Positions 1-7,748 of a stretch of 64,000 nt of DNA are shown one piece after another (position 1 is the stretch's first letter; each line of letters opens with the position of its first letter). The notes beneath the pieces were generated by a model. That model was not told where the DNA came from and did no database searches. It saw nothing but the letters and a program-made list of their open reading frames with translations. Both the position numbers and the translations under genes were made by a program. Origin of the DNA: Curtobacterium sp. TC1 (GTDB lineage Bacteria; Actinomycetota; Actinomycetes; Actinomycetales; Microbacteriaceae); NCBI RefSeq assembly GCF_019844075.1, contig NZ_CP081962.1, positions 62,001 to 126,000 on the forward strand, written 5' to 3'.

Positions 1-366
1 GTCTCGCCCTGATACTTGTCTCCCGGGCGGTGCTCGGGATCCGTGCTGGCCGGCGGCAGGCATGGATGGACCAGGAACGCCTCTGGAGACACCTCCCTAC
101 CGAAAATCAGGCGCAGCGAGCGTCGAAGGGGCAAGCTCAAACACGCCAGCGAACAGCTTGATCGATCCTCGGTACGGGGACGCTCCAGCGCTTTCAGCCA
201 GGCGCTGACCGTCTCGATGGGGCACCAGCCGGTGTCGCCATTCGGTACTGCGGCTACCCGGCGAAAGATCCTCCAGAGCGCCAAGTAACAGCACCGTGCT
301 GCCAAGGCCAGGTATCGACTGTGATGTACAGACTGACCTGCGGGCGACGTCCGGCTGGCAGCGCCG
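1..366. other. left-edge stretch with no supported gene
   Basis: I see no reading frame here with convincing protein composition, start site or family resemblance. The frames that stay open are Arg- and Pro-rich shadows typical of high-GC DNA. Confidence 0.4.
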
Positions 367-552
367 GTGTGGGCATGGATCCGCACCTACTGCGGTGTCG
401 ACCGGCGGGTGGAGGCGAAGGCGATCGCGGCGACTGGTGACGCGGTCCTGGTCGAGTGGGGGAGCGGTCAGGCGGCGACGGCTGCGTGGGTGTGGCGGAC
501 TGCGGTGAAGCATCGAGCGGAGTCTCAGCAGCCTCATAACGTGTCGGGGTGA
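367..552 (+). CDS. small hypothetical protein, WAWIRT family copy 1
   Basis: A 61-residue protein starting at GTG with WAWIRTYCGVDRRV and continuing through AIAATGDAVLVEWGSGQ to WVWRTAVKHR. The same blocks (WAWIRT, AIAAT-DAVL-EWGSGQ, TAAWVWR-AVKHR) occur in the reverse-strand gene at 24735-25019, so two diverged copies are conserved at protein level. That argues it is coding despite its size. The reading frame is open upstream only back to a stop near 336, so little N-terminus can be missing; the other copy has about 35 extra residues there, so this one may be truncated. Function unknown; no metal-binding or membrane motif is visible. Confidence 0.55.
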   Translation: MWAWIRTYCGVDRRVEAKAIAATGDAVLVEWGSGQAATAAWVWRTAVKHRAESQQPHNVSG

Positions 553-700
553 CTCGCTAGGCGCTCTAGCGATACCGTGGAGTTGCGTTCGGGCTGTTCC
601 CCCCAACACGTTCGAGCGCGGCCGTTCGGATCTGCCCCCAATTTGGTCCGAGCAGCACCGGCCCCGGTCCTGCTGTCCCCCCTTGCAGGCCGGGGCCGCT

Positions 701-922
701 TCACGTCTGTGGTCGGTACACCGCGATCGGCGGCCCGCCGGCGCCGTCGTGTGCCTCGGCGGTGGTGGCCCAGACGCGGCCGCCCTGCTCGAGCGTGTGG
801 GGCAGCGCGCCGCGGATCAGCAGCCGGGTCGCTGGCCGGGTGTCGTCGACGACGAGGTCGACGCCGTGCGCGTCGCGATTGTCGGGGTTCCGTCCCGGGC
901 TGGTCCGCACGAACTCGCTCAT
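701..922 (-). CDS. small hypothetical protein (73 aa)
   Basis: Begins MSEFVRTSPGRNPDNRDAHG and ends GGPPIAVYRPQT. The centre (VDLVVDDTRPATRLLIRGAL, then GGRVWATTAEAHDG) has balanced composition and alternating hydrophobic and charged residues, as expected of a small beta-rich protein. ATG at 922 was preferred; an in-frame TTG lies three codons upstream. No family recognised. It stands alone, transcribed leftward, away from the structured element and the 1341 gene. Confidence 0.5.
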   Translation of the reverse strand: MSEFVRTSPGRNPDNRDAHGVDLVVDDTRPATRLLIRGALPHTLEQGGRVWATTAEAHDGAGGPPIAVYRPQT

Positions 923-1100
923 ACCGTGCAATCAGCACGGCTTGACGGGGGAGCGGCCCGGTGTTGCTGCAGCTCGCGGTAAGAGACGTGAGCGGGCCGC
1001 CGTGCCGGCTGTTCTGGTCTGAGCTGCCCCGCCTGCGGCGGCCTGTCCTGACTGATGTGAGCCGGCAAGCCGGCCAGTGCTTGTTGAACCCTGCCGGGTT

Positions 1101-1320
1101 CGTTGTTTGCCCGGGAAGCCTTCGGCGATTGTACGGACGAGGTTCCGGGCCGCAAGCCGTCGCCACCGCCGCACGCGAGAACTTTCGACCGGCCCCGTCA
1201 GCTGGATCTCCTACGTCGGCGGGACGGGGCCGGTCGAAACTTCTCGGAGCGTCGCCGCTTTGGGCTTGCACCCCGGCTCCTCGTCCTATCGGCACTACGT
1301 GCCTTCCCGGGCAAACAACG
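1101..1320 (+). ncRNA. nested-stem structured element, copy 1 (leader of the 1341 gene)
   Basis: Outer stem: a perfect 18-bp inverted repeat, 1101-1118 against 1303-1320 (left arm CGTTGTTTGCCCGGGAAG). Inner stem: a perfect 17-bp repeat, 1183-1199 against 1223-1239. Between them GTACGGACGA (1131-1140) can pair with TCGTCC on the right side, and a small hairpin GGCAC..GTGCC sits just before the outer right arm. Element 7561-7724 has the same layout with different stem sequences. The right arm runs straight into the Shine-Dalgarno region of the gene at 1341, so a cis-regulatory leader is likely. RNA rather than DNA function is inference. Confidence 0.55.
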
Positions 1321-1340
1321 AAAGGGAGAGGAAGAAGGAA

Positions 1341-1733
1341 ATGAAGATGATGGGTATCCGAGCGACCGCAGATGGTGCGGTCGAGGGCGTCGTCGTGAAC
1401 GCGGCGCAGTCCACCCTGCAGGGCACCAGGGAGCAGATCGGTTGCCGGATGGTGGACGTGGTCCGCCTCGACGGCCGGATCGACGCGTGGATCGATGACG
1501 AGGGCATGTACGCGGGGGACCGCAACGACCTCGCCACCGTCGCAGCGGTTGCCCTGGGCCGGTCGCGGGCGGCGTCGCCGCTGTTCGGCACGGTCCTGTT
1601 CCTGACCTACGACGACGCCGGGGATACCCGGTCCCTGTCGCCGGATCAGTACACGGCCGTCATGACCGCATTCCAGCACGCCCGTGCGGCGCTCACCCGG
1701 GCCGAAGCGCTCACCGCGGCGCTCCACCAGTAA
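1341..1733 (+). CDS. DUF3846-like protein
   Basis: A 130-residue protein starting MKMMGIRATADG behind a purine-rich Shine-Dalgarno (gggagaggaagaagga). The middle, VVRLDGRIDAWIDDEGMY, followed by a conserved Asn, AT-rich-in-alanine helix and SPLFGTVLFLTYDD, matches the DUF3846 pattern common in actinobacterial phages and plasmids: a short N-terminal strand, an RLDG..W.DDEG block and a P.FG..lf loop. Function of the family is unknown; members sit among early accessory genes of mobile elements. The open frame extends upstream to 1077 but that part lies in the structured leader and is not protein-like, so the start at 1341 is preferred. Confidence 0.6.
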   Translation: MKMMGIRATADGAVEGVVVNAAQSTLQGTREQIGCRMVDVVRLDGRIDAWIDDEGMYAGDRNDLATVAAVALGRSRAASPLFGTVLFLTYDDAGDTRSLSPDQYTAVMTAFQHARAALTRAEALTAALHQ

Positions 1734-1763
1734 CACCCGCAGCAGCACCCACGAAATGAAACA

Positions 1764-1816
1764 GACCGGGTGCGGAATTCCCGACAATTCGTACTTGCCA
1801 GGACCCGCACCCGGTC
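1764..1816 (+). terminator. hairpin between DUF3846 and parB-like genes
   Basis: Perfect 12-bp inverted repeat GACCGGGTGCGG (1764-1775) against 1805-1816 with a 29-base loop. There is no U-tract. It could be a terminator for the gene at 1341 or an attenuator for the gene at 1841. Confidence 0.5.
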
Positions 1817-1840
1817 ACTACCGGAAAGCGTAGCAAACCA

Positions 1841-2929
1841 ATGAGCATTGCAGAACACATCGCCGTCACCCACCTGACGGACGAGCCCCAGCCCGACACG
1901 ATCACCGAGGACAGCACCACAAAGGCCCCGGCCGACGCGGCTCCCGCCGCGACCGGCGTGGACCTGGTACACGTCCCCGCCGCGGACGTCGTGATCGAGG
2001 ACAACGTCCGCACCGCCGCCGACCTCGACCCCGCGTTCCTCGCGTCCGTGAAGCGCCACGGGGTGCTCCTGCCGACCATCGGCTACCGCAACGCGGATGG
2101 GGCCGTGGTGGTCCGTGACGGGCAGATGCGCGTCCTCGCCGCCCGCGAGGCCGGACGCGACGTGCCGGTGTTCGTCACCGAGCGTGGCGACAGCGCCGCG
2201 GCGCGGATCGCAGAACAGTTGGTCGCGAACGAGCGCCGCACCGCCCTGACGGACGGTGACCGCCTCGCCGCGTACCGGCAGTTGGAGATCGAGGGCTTGT
2301 CGGTCACCGCGATCGCTCGCGAGACCGGGACGAAGCGGGACACGGTGAAGCAGACCCTGACCGTGGCGAAGTCGGACACGGCGTCCGCCGCCGTGTCCAG
2401 TGGTCAGGCGACGTTCACGCAGGCGTTGCTGCTGGCCGAGTTCGACGGTGACGCCGACGCCGTCACCGAACTGACCGAGTGCATTGCGGAGGGGTACGGC
2501 GACGACGAACTGACCCACACCGCCGCCCGGCTCCGCCAGGACGCCGAGCGCCGCCAGGCCCGCGTGCAAGTGCGCGCGGACCTCGTGAAGGCCGGTCGCC
2601 GGGTGGTGGGGGAGGACGACGACTACGAGTCGTTGGATCGCCTCACCGATGCCGCCGATGACGTGACCGATTACCAGGAGCGGCACGGCCTCGACCCGGA
2701 GGCGCACGCGGAGTGCGCGGGGGCTGCGTGGCACGTCCGCGAGTGGGGGACGCCGGAGCCGGTGCAGGTGTGCACCACGCCGGACGCCCACCATGCCCGC
2801 TACCAGTCGTTCCGCCAGGCCATCCCGGTCGGCGGAACGCCGGAGGCGGAGAAGTCCGACGAGGACCGCGCAGCCGAGGCTGCGGAACGCAAGGCCGCGC
2901 GCCGGATCCTGGTCGCCAACAACAAGACC
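1841..2929 (+). pseudogene. ParB-like nuclease-domain protein, 5' part (split by insertion)
   Basis: N-terminal and central part of a ParB/Spo0J-type protein. After a Thr/Ala-rich lead, residues about 45-125 carry the ParB/Srx fold (VVIEDNVRT, KRHGVLLPTIGYR, VVRDGQMRVLAAREAG), then a partner-switch block (QLVANERRTALTDGDRLAAY), a HTH (SVTAIARETGTKRDTVKQTL) and a long charged helix. Reading stays correct to AERKAARRILVANNKT at 2929, then turns into unrelated residues. The missing C-terminus resumes in the same sense at 6287. Usual role: plasmid partition or plasmid gene regulation; no parA is visible nearby. In its present state the product would be a truncated protein of up to 378 residues. 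Confidence 0.75.
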
Positions 2930-3083
2930 TTCCACGTTGCTAACGTGTCAAGCCCTCGACCCCTGGCCGCGCGCTAGTCCGGTCCGGATACTCGCATCGG
3001 GCGACTTCCGAAGGAGCCACTCTCGGTGTACCGCTCTTACGGTGGTGCTCTAGCATCGGGCTCATGGGCCAGTTGACTCGTTC

Positions 3084-3266
3084 TTGCTGATCCTGATCGT
3101 CGGCGCCGCCGTCGGCACAGGGCTCTTAGTCGTTGCCGTGCTCAAGACCGTTCGGTACCACGGGTGGGGCCAGCAACGATGGGCGCCGCCTGAAGTCCCG
3201 TGGTTCGTGGAGGGCTTCATCGTGCTGGTGCTGACGCTTGTGGCGGCGTCCCTCTTCATCAACTAG
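3084..3266 (+). CDS. small membrane protein (60 aa)
   Basis: Two transmembrane helices: residues 1-20 (LILIVGAAVGTGLLVVAVLK) and about 43-58 (FIVLVLTLVAASLFI), separated by a basic, Trp/Pro-rich loop (YHGWGQQRWAPPEVPWF). The only in-frame start is TTG at 3084. An ATG at 3064 opens a frame that stops after eight codons; a one-base change would join it to this gene, so a start-proximal frameshift is possible. Function unknown; cargo of the parB insertion. Confidence 0.5.
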   Translation: MLILIVGAAVGTGLLVVAVLKTVRYHGWGQQRWAPPEVPWFVEGFIVLVLTLVAASLFIN

Positions 3267-3276
3267 TCCTGGGCGA

Positions 3277-3296
3277 CTAGGGCGTGTCTTGTAATC
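3277..3296 (+). repeat. solo IS5-type terminal repeat
   Basis: CTAGGGCGTGTCTTGTAATC. Its first 15 bases are the reverse complement of the outer end (60464-60478) of the truncated IS5-family element near 60.2 kb. No transposase adjoins it here, so it looks like a leftover end. Confidence 0.4.
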
Positions 3297-3355
3297 GGGC
3301 CTGGCGATCGTTGGACGCCCTTGTCTCAATGTGCTCATCTGCGTAGCTTGTCCCC

Positions 3356-3598
3356 ATGCATGAACTCACCTACGAAGATCAAGCACTGCGGCTCGACGGG
3401 CACGACCTCAGGCTCTCTTTCGATGGCGAGAAGGGATGGGTCGTAGCCGTCGACGGGGAGCGCACGGGAGTGTTGCGAGAGGTGACGGCTCCTTCGGCGC
3501 AAGTGCGCCCTCGCTACATCGCGACCCGCTCCTCTTCGAATGCCGACCCCTACGAAGTCGAGGACTGGCCCGAAGCGCTGCGCTGGTTGATCGTCTAG
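3356..3598 (+). CDS. hypothetical protein (80 aa)
   Basis: Starts MHELTYEDQALRLDGHDLRL and ends EVEDWPEALRWLIV. Composition is acidic with alternating strands (FDGEKGWVVAVDGERTGVL), suggesting a compact soluble beta domain. No family recognised. It lies between a small membrane protein and a secreted protein inside the parB insertion; 147 bases separate it from the secreted gene, so co-transcription is uncertain. Confidence 0.55.
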   Translation: MHELTYEDQALRLDGHDLRLSFDGEKGWVVAVDGERTGVLREVTAPSAQVRPRYIATRSSSNADPYEVEDWPEALRWLIV

Positions 3599-3745
3599 TC
3601 GAAACAGCTGTTCCCTTCGGGACTGAGGGTTCTGCCAGATTCGTTCCGTCCCTTGACTGGGGTGCGACAGGCTGCTTACGGTCTGGCACAAGGGCTCAGG
3701 TCCAATCGGGGTAGGGGTCCGAGGCTGAGTGAGTAGGGGAGAAGT

Positions 3746-4390
3746 ATGCGCAAGCGGAACACACTCATCATGGCGGCGGGGATCGGGGCGATAGCGTCGC
3801 TAGTTTTCGTGCCGGCGGCAAACGCCGATACCGTGACGCCCACACCGACGCCGGAAACAACGACGAGCGTCGGCACTATGACGGTAGCGGGCTACGACCC
3901 AGCGGTGGCGGAAGCACACGGTTTCAAGATCGTCACCGCAGCAGACGGCTCGCAATCGAGCGTGCCGATCACCGCGGCCGCAAAGGCAGAGGCCGCGAAG
4001 GCAAAGGCTTTCGACGCAACCGCCGCTGCCAAAGCGCTCGGCGCAAGCGCAGACGCAGTTACACCCCAAGGCACAAAACCTGGCAACTGCGGAATCAGTG
4101 TGCTCACCGGCAGTAAGGGCGCGAACGACATGGTGAACTTCAAGACAGGATTCACCGTCCGACTGCCCTACCAGGAGTTTAACTGGCGGGTCCAGGCCAA
4201 CGGGTTCATCACCGGAGGTACGAAAAACTGGCACGGTGGTGCCGGGGACGGTTACTGGCGCAAAAGCAGTTCCATCAAGGCGGTGGGGCCCGGCACCGCG
4301 CTTGTACCGGCGCTCAATTCTGCCGCTCGTAGTGTTCTGGAGGATGGAACTATCTGCTATTCAGACGGGCCGGACTTCTCGTTTGGGTGA
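3746..4390 (+). CDS. secreted hypothetical protein (214 aa)
   Basis: Classical Sec signal peptide: MRKRN, a hydrophobic core of about 15 residues, and an Ala-X-Ala site at VPAANA (residues 22-27). The mature part has a Thr/Pro linker (TVTPTPTPETTTS), an Ala/Lys-rich helix (about 75-110), and a C-terminal domain with two cysteines (NCGIS and TICYSDG) that may form a disulphide. Good Shine-Dalgarno (ggggagaag) seven bases before ATG. No family recognised. A hairpin terminator follows, so it is probably a single transcription unit. Possible secreted antimicrobial or surface protein, but nothing in the sequence fixes this. Confidence 0.65.
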   Translation: MRKRNTLIMAAGIGAIASLVFVPAANADTVTPTPTPETTTSVGTMTVAGYDPAVAEAHGFKIVTAADGSQSSVPITAAAKAEAAKAKAFDATAAAKALGASADAVTPQGTKPGNCGISVLTGSKGANDMVNFKTGFTVRLPYQEFNWRVQANGFITGGTKNWHGGAGDGYWRKSSSIKAVGPGTALVPALNSAARSVLEDGTICYSDGPDFSFG

Positions 4391-4405
4391 TCTGAAACAG
4401 TCGAT

Positions 4406-4440
4406 CTGAAGGGTCGTCGCATGCCGCGGCGGCCCTTCAG
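4406..4440 (+). terminator. terminator after secreted protein gene
   Basis: CTGAAGGG (4406-4413) pairs with CCCTTCAG (4433-4440), extended inward by G-C and G-U pairs. It lies 15 bases after the stop codon; no long U-tract. Confidence 0.55.
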
Positions 4441-4645
4441 TTCATCCTGATCCGGTCAAGGCGTATGCAGCGCTTACTGCTGAGTTGATGACCCCGAGGC
4501 TGGATCTGCGTCAGAGGAGGGACATGACGCGCGGTGGAGCGGGGTCACGTATCGCACACTCACGATGCAGCGCTACGAGGTAGTTAGAGCCTCGCGACGG
4601 CACACCCACACGATCCTTCCACGGCGAGCAGCTCGTCTGCGGCAG

Positions 4646-4660
4646 CTAGGGCATGTCTTG
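4646..4660 (+). repeat. second solo IS5-type end
   Basis: CTAGGGCATGTCTTG, one mismatch from the ends at 3277 and 60464-60478. It lies in a 276-base gene-free stretch (4441-4716) just downstream of the IS110 transposase, where I see nothing else recognisable. Confidence 0.3.
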
Positions 4661-4716
4661 TTGGCGGAGCGGAAAACGAGCCTTCTCGATAGCTGGTTGA
4701 TCGACGATGCACGAGG

Positions 4717-5994
4717 CTATGCGGCCGCTTCCACCGCGGGGAGAGGAGCGGTAGCTGCATGGCCGAATGCTGCTTCTTCGTCGAAGTGCGTTCGAGTTTG
4801 GATGCAGTGGAACAGCATGCCGAGGAAGCGGTTGTAGAGGTTGCGTTGTGCTGCGCTGTGGCGGTCGCCGAGGGCTCTGCGGCGGTCGTAGTGGCTCCGT
4901 GCGCCAGGGGAGTTACGGAGCGATGCGAGGGTCCAGTTGTAGCCAGCGTCTGCGAGTCGATGGTTCTTTACTCGGCGTCTACTGACGAATGAGCTCTTGC
5001 CGCTTGCTCGCGTGATTGGCGCACTGCCGGCGTAGGCCTTGAGGCCGCGAGCATCGATAAAGCGTGTTCGGTCGTCCCCGATCTCGCCGAGAACTCGTGC
5101 CGCACTGATGCCAGCCATGCCCGGGAAGCTCGTGAGGATCTCGGCGTCGGGGTGAGTGTCGAACGCGGCGAGGAGCGCCTGCTCGAGCTCTCTCGCACTG
5201 ACTGCGGCGGCATCAAGCTGTCGCAGGAGAGCCAAGCACTGGTGTCCCATAGCCAGTTCGATGTCGCTCGCTTGCCGCATCTGCTGTTCCCGGAACGTGC
5301 GTTGGACGCGGTCGACTTCAGCTTCGATTCCGCGCTGTCGTCCAGCTCGGCGAAGAGCGGCACGGAGTTGGGCCTTCGTCACGCGGGACGCCGCAGCAGG
5401 AGTGGAGGCAATCGCCAACACGGCTCGAGCGTCCGGTCTGGAGAGACCGCCTGATGCCTTCTCGTAGGCGTCGAGGAAGCCGGGGAAGTACTGACGCAGA
5501 TGCGCTCGAAGCCTGTTCTGCAGCTGCACCCGGTCCCAGACCGCATCCTGCTGAGCTCTGGCCAGCACACGGATCGACTGCACCAGAGTGGTGTCTTCCG
5601 GTAGCGCACGATGCTCATGCCGATCCGTCCGAAGGATGTTCGCCAGCGTGCGGGCATCGAATGCGTCGGACTTGCGGCCGGCGACGGAGGACCGGTCGCG
5701 GTAGCGAGCTACGGCCATCGGGTTGATGGCGTAGATGGGGCGTCCTGTTTCTCGAAGGCAGGCAACGAGCAGTCCGCGGCTCGTCTCGATCGCAACCGGG
5801 ATCGGGTTTTGAGGTGTGTCCCCGTAGGTTGCGAGCACGTCGAGTAGGTCTGCGAGGCCGGCTGCGGTGTCATCGATGCGTTTGGTCACCAGAACGGTGC
5901 CGGCTTCATCGATGACCGCGACGTCGTGGTGGTCATCAGCCCAGTCGATTCCGCAGAACCGTACCGAAGGCGTGGTTGTAGTGAGTTGATTCAA
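4717..5994 (-). CDS. IS110-family transposase
   Basis: A 425-residue DEDD transposase of full family length. N-terminal RuvC-like domain: CGIDWADDHHDVAVID supplies the first Asp, VAIETSRG the Glu, and KSDAFDARTLAN the last two Asp. C-terminal Tnp_20 domain: FPGMAGISAARVLGEIGD with the GLKAYAGSAPITRASGK block holding the catalytic Ser. IS110 enzymes are DNA recombinases guided by a structured bridge RNA from the element's noncoding end and leave no target duplication, consistent with the clean junctions around it. No frameshift or stop seen, so it could be active. A 3' tail rich in Ala ends at the element's short right side. Confidence 0.9.
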   Translation of the reverse strand: MNQLTTTTPSVRFCGIDWADDHHDVAVIDEAGTVLVTKRIDDTAAGLADLLDVLATYGDTPQNPIPVAIETSRGLLVACLRETGRPIYAINPMAVARYRDRSSVAGRKSDAFDARTLANILRTDRHEHRALPEDTTLVQSIRVLARAQQDAVWDRVQLQNRLRAHLRQYFPGFLDAYEKASGGLSRPDARAVLAIASTPAAASRVTKAQLRAALRRAGRQRGIEAEVDRVQRTFREQQMRQASDIELAMGHQCLALLRQLDAAAVSARELEQALLAAFDTHPDAEILTSFPGMAGISAARVLGEIGDDRTRFIDARGLKAYAGSAPITRASGKSSFVSRRRVKNHRLADAGYNWTLASLRNSPGARSHYDRRRALGDRHSAAQRNLYNRFLGMLFHCIQTRTHFDEEAAFGHAATAPLPAVEAAA

Positions 5995-6195
5995 GTGGTG
6001 TCCCTTCTTCGGTCATCGGGGATCGAGACCGGGAGGATCACGCGTGCACCCTAATGGCAGGGCTCTGGGCCCGACCTTCCACTAGCCGTTCGTGATCCAG
6101 CTGACTGCAGATGTCGCTGTCCTAGTGAAGAGTTCGCACTCGCGCGTTATTCGAGCGGTGTCATCTGCAGCGGGCTCAACCACGAACGTTCTACC
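5995..6195 (-). ncRNA. candidate bridge-RNA region of the IS110 element
   Basis: About 200 bases upstream of the transposase start contain no gene. In IS110-group elements this noncoding end encodes the bridge RNA that pairs with target and donor DNA. Position and length fit; I did not verify the two-loop fold. Confidence 0.3.
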
Positions 6196-6275
6196 GCAAC
6201 GTCGGCGGAGCAGCCCGTCTTGTTGAGAGGTCTGGTCGACTCGAGCGTGGGAAAGGCTTCCTCCGCCGACGTTGC
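6196..6275. repeat. 15-bp perfect inverted repeat at the insertion's right edge
   Basis: GCAACGTCGGCGGAG (6196-6210) pairs exactly with 6261-6275, 50-base loop. It ends 11 bases before parB sequence resumes, so it may be part of an element end or a terminator. Confidence 0.45.
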
Positions 6276-6286
6276 ACACCCATTAG

Positions 6287-6718
6287 GCGTGGGACGCCGC
6301 CGACGATGTCCGCCGCGAGTGGATCGCGGGCCTGTTGCAGCGGAAGAACGCACCGAAGGACGCCGCCCGGTTCCTCGCGGTCGCGCTCACCCGCCACGCC
6401 ACCACCCGGTACACGTCCGGTCTGGTGACCGCCCGCGGCCTGCTCGGCATCGAGACCACCGGGTGGGACGGTGACACGCTCTCCCAGTGGGTCGAGGAAC
6501 ACCCCACGAAGGGGCTGCACCTGTCCCTTGCGGTCGTGTTCGCCGGGTTCGAGAACACGGCGAACCGTGAATGGTGGCGCACCCCCGACGCGGAGTCCCG
6601 CGGCTACCTGAACCAGTTGGCCGCGTGGGGGTACCCGCTCAGCCCCGTCGAGCAGTTGGCCGCAGGCATCCAGCCCGACCCCGACCAGGTGGACGGCGAG
6701 GACGCGGCAGCCGAGTAG
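6287..6718 (+). pseudogene. ParB-like protein, 3' part
   Basis: Continuation of the gene begun at 1841: AWDAADDVRREWIAGLLQRK, NAPKDAARFLAVALTRHAT, then GLLGIETTGWDGDTLSQWVE and a Pro/Asp-rich end. This all-helical C-terminal domain is typical of the plasmid ParB-like family. No ribosome-binding site or good start opens it (first ATG 6335 is internal to the domain), so it is probably not translated as a separate functional protein. Confidence 0.7.
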
Positions 6719-6905
6719 GTGAACCGGTGTGGGGGTCGCAGCCAGTGGCCCTCACGCCCACCCGGCACCGGTTCGTGTGTCCCGTCGCGGGCCGGAAATG
6801 TCCCATCGGGCCGTTCTGGTGTCCGTGGGCTGCGTCCCGGCTGCGCCGTGACTCGAAGGGGCTTCGCCCCCTCGAAGCACCCCGGAGCCGCTCGACGGAG
6901 CTCGC
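6712..6905. repeat. conserved noncoding element A, copy 1
   Basis: Starts at the parB stop. Blocks such as AGGTGAACCGG, CACCCGGCACCGGTTCGTGT, TGTCCCATCGGGCC and GTCCGTGGGCTGC recur in reverse complement at about 23765-23985. It contains hairpins, for example around GAAGGGGCTTCGCCCCCTC. Conservation without a reading frame suggests a structured RNA or replication/partition site. Confidence 0.5.
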
Positions 6906-6910
6906 GGCTG

Positions 6911-7045
6911 TCACAGCCTCCGGCGGCTGAGCGGCCACCACGGCGATGCCGGCGGGGTGCTCCGCTCGATGGTGTCGCGGTCCTCAATGAAGTCCTCGAA
7001 CACCCACTCAAGGTCATCCAGGTCCGGGTCGTCGCGATCACGCAT
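6911..7045 (-). CDS. small acidic protein (44 aa)
   Basis: Starts MRDRDDPDLDDLEWVFEDFI and continues EDRDTIERSTPPASPWW to a basic end. Strongly acidic helix with Trp/Phe at regular spacing. It follows the 55-residue gene on the same strand by 51 bases, so the two are probably an operon. Function unknown; acidic size and context would suit an adaptor or DNA mimic, which is speculation. Confidence 0.4.
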   Translation of the reverse strand: MRDRDDPDLDDLEWVFEDFIEDRDTIERSTPPASPWWPLSRRRL

Positions 7046-7096
7046 ACCCGTGAGCGTGACCCTGCCCGCCTCCGGCAGTAGCCAGGTCCGCCCGGA

Positions 7097-7264
7097 TCAG
7101 GATGGCGGGAACCCGGCCGCGGGATCCCCGCCCCGGGCGACGGCGTCGTACCGCGCCCATGACTCCACCTGCAGCGGCGACGGCGGCTCGCCGCTGTGGA
7201 CAGCAGCAGCGATCTCGTTCGCGTACATGTCACGCATCTCTTCAGCATGCTTCTGCAGCAACAT
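7097..7264 (-). CDS. small hypothetical protein (55 aa)
   Basis: Starts MLLQKHAEEMRDMYANEIAA behind a Shine-Dalgarno (gagggga), then VHSGEPPSPLQVESWARYDA and a Gly/Pro-rich end. Predicted helical N-terminus. The open frame extends upstream to 7363 but that part is Arg/Cys-rich and unlike protein. First gene of a likely two-gene leftward operon with the 44-residue gene. Confidence 0.5.
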   Translation of the reverse strand: MLLQKHAEEMRDMYANEIAAAVHSGEPPSPLQVESWARYDAVARGGDPAAGFPPS

Positions 7265-7560
7265 AGGCCGGCTCCCCTCGGGTCGGAAACGGCAGCATCG
7301 ACGATGCGCCCCCTCAGAGCGCTGAGCTCGCATCGTCGATGCGCTCGCATGATTGTGCCTCACTTCGTGCGGTCTTGCACAAAGTCTCGGCTTCGAGCAT
7401 GCCGAACGCGCGGAACAGGCACCGGCATGGCCGCGTGACTGGGCGTCCTGCGTGCTCGTTCATGGGGTGACTAGCCCAGGGCTTCCGGCCAGGGCCGGGA
7501 GTCGCTGCGCTCCGGGCGGAACCGGCTGCGCCGGCACTGTTTGGGCCTGTGGCCCGTTGG
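7265..7560. other. gene-free stretch before the second nested-stem element
   Basis: No convincing gene. It contains G/C-rich hairpins, including the run around 7490-7550. It may hold the upstream part of the structured leader and the promoter for the leftward small genes. Confidence 0.35.
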
Positions 7561-7724
7561 TTTGCCGTGAAGCCTTCGGCAGCGTACGGACGATCACCCG
7601 GAATGCAACCGGCTTTCGCGGCATAAACGGCCCCTCCCCGCACGCGGGTCCCCTCCATATATTCCACGACCGGTTGCATTCCGGGCGCTCGTCCTAGCGG
7701 CGACAAGTCGCCTTCACGGCAAAA
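7561..7724 (+). ncRNA. nested-stem structured element, copy 2 (leader of the 7749 gene)
   Basis: Outer stem TTTGCCGTGAAG (7561-7572) pairs exactly with 7712-7723. Inner stem CCCGGAATGCAACCGG (7597-7612) pairs exactly with 7670-7685. GTACGGACGA and CTCGTCCTA blocks are kept from copy 1, as is the trailing AACAACGA before a purine-rich ribosome-binding site. The small hairpin is GGCGAC..GTCGCC here and GGCAC..GTGCC in copy 1, a compensatory difference. Likely cis-regulatory RNA. Confidence 0.55.
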
Positions 7725-7748
7725 CAACGAGAGGGAAGGAAAAAGCAC

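Larger units (their letters stand above)
2930..6286. mobile_element. 3.36-kb insertion inside the parB-like gene, carrying IS110
   Basis: Joining 2929 to 6287 restores one reading frame (..LVANNKT / AWDAADDVRREWIAGL..), so everything between is inserted. Cargo: a small membrane protein, an 80-residue protein, a secreted 214-residue protein and an IS110 transposase. I find no clear terminal inverted repeat or target duplication. The left end has a short palindrome CACGTTGCTAACGTG (2933-2947) and the right end carries a 15-bp inverted repeat (6196-6275). IS5-like ends at 3277 and 4646 suggest nested older insertions. Confidence 0.7.

Noticed and set aside
1646..2935. A 429-codon minus-strand frame over the parB-like gene
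   Set aside because: Mirror of the third codon positions of the ParB-like coding strand; no family resemblance.
6604..7350. A long minus-strand frame (248 codons) across the region after parB
   Set aside because: Cys/Arg/Ser-rich shadow; two smaller minus-strand genes in other frames have proper starts and composition.
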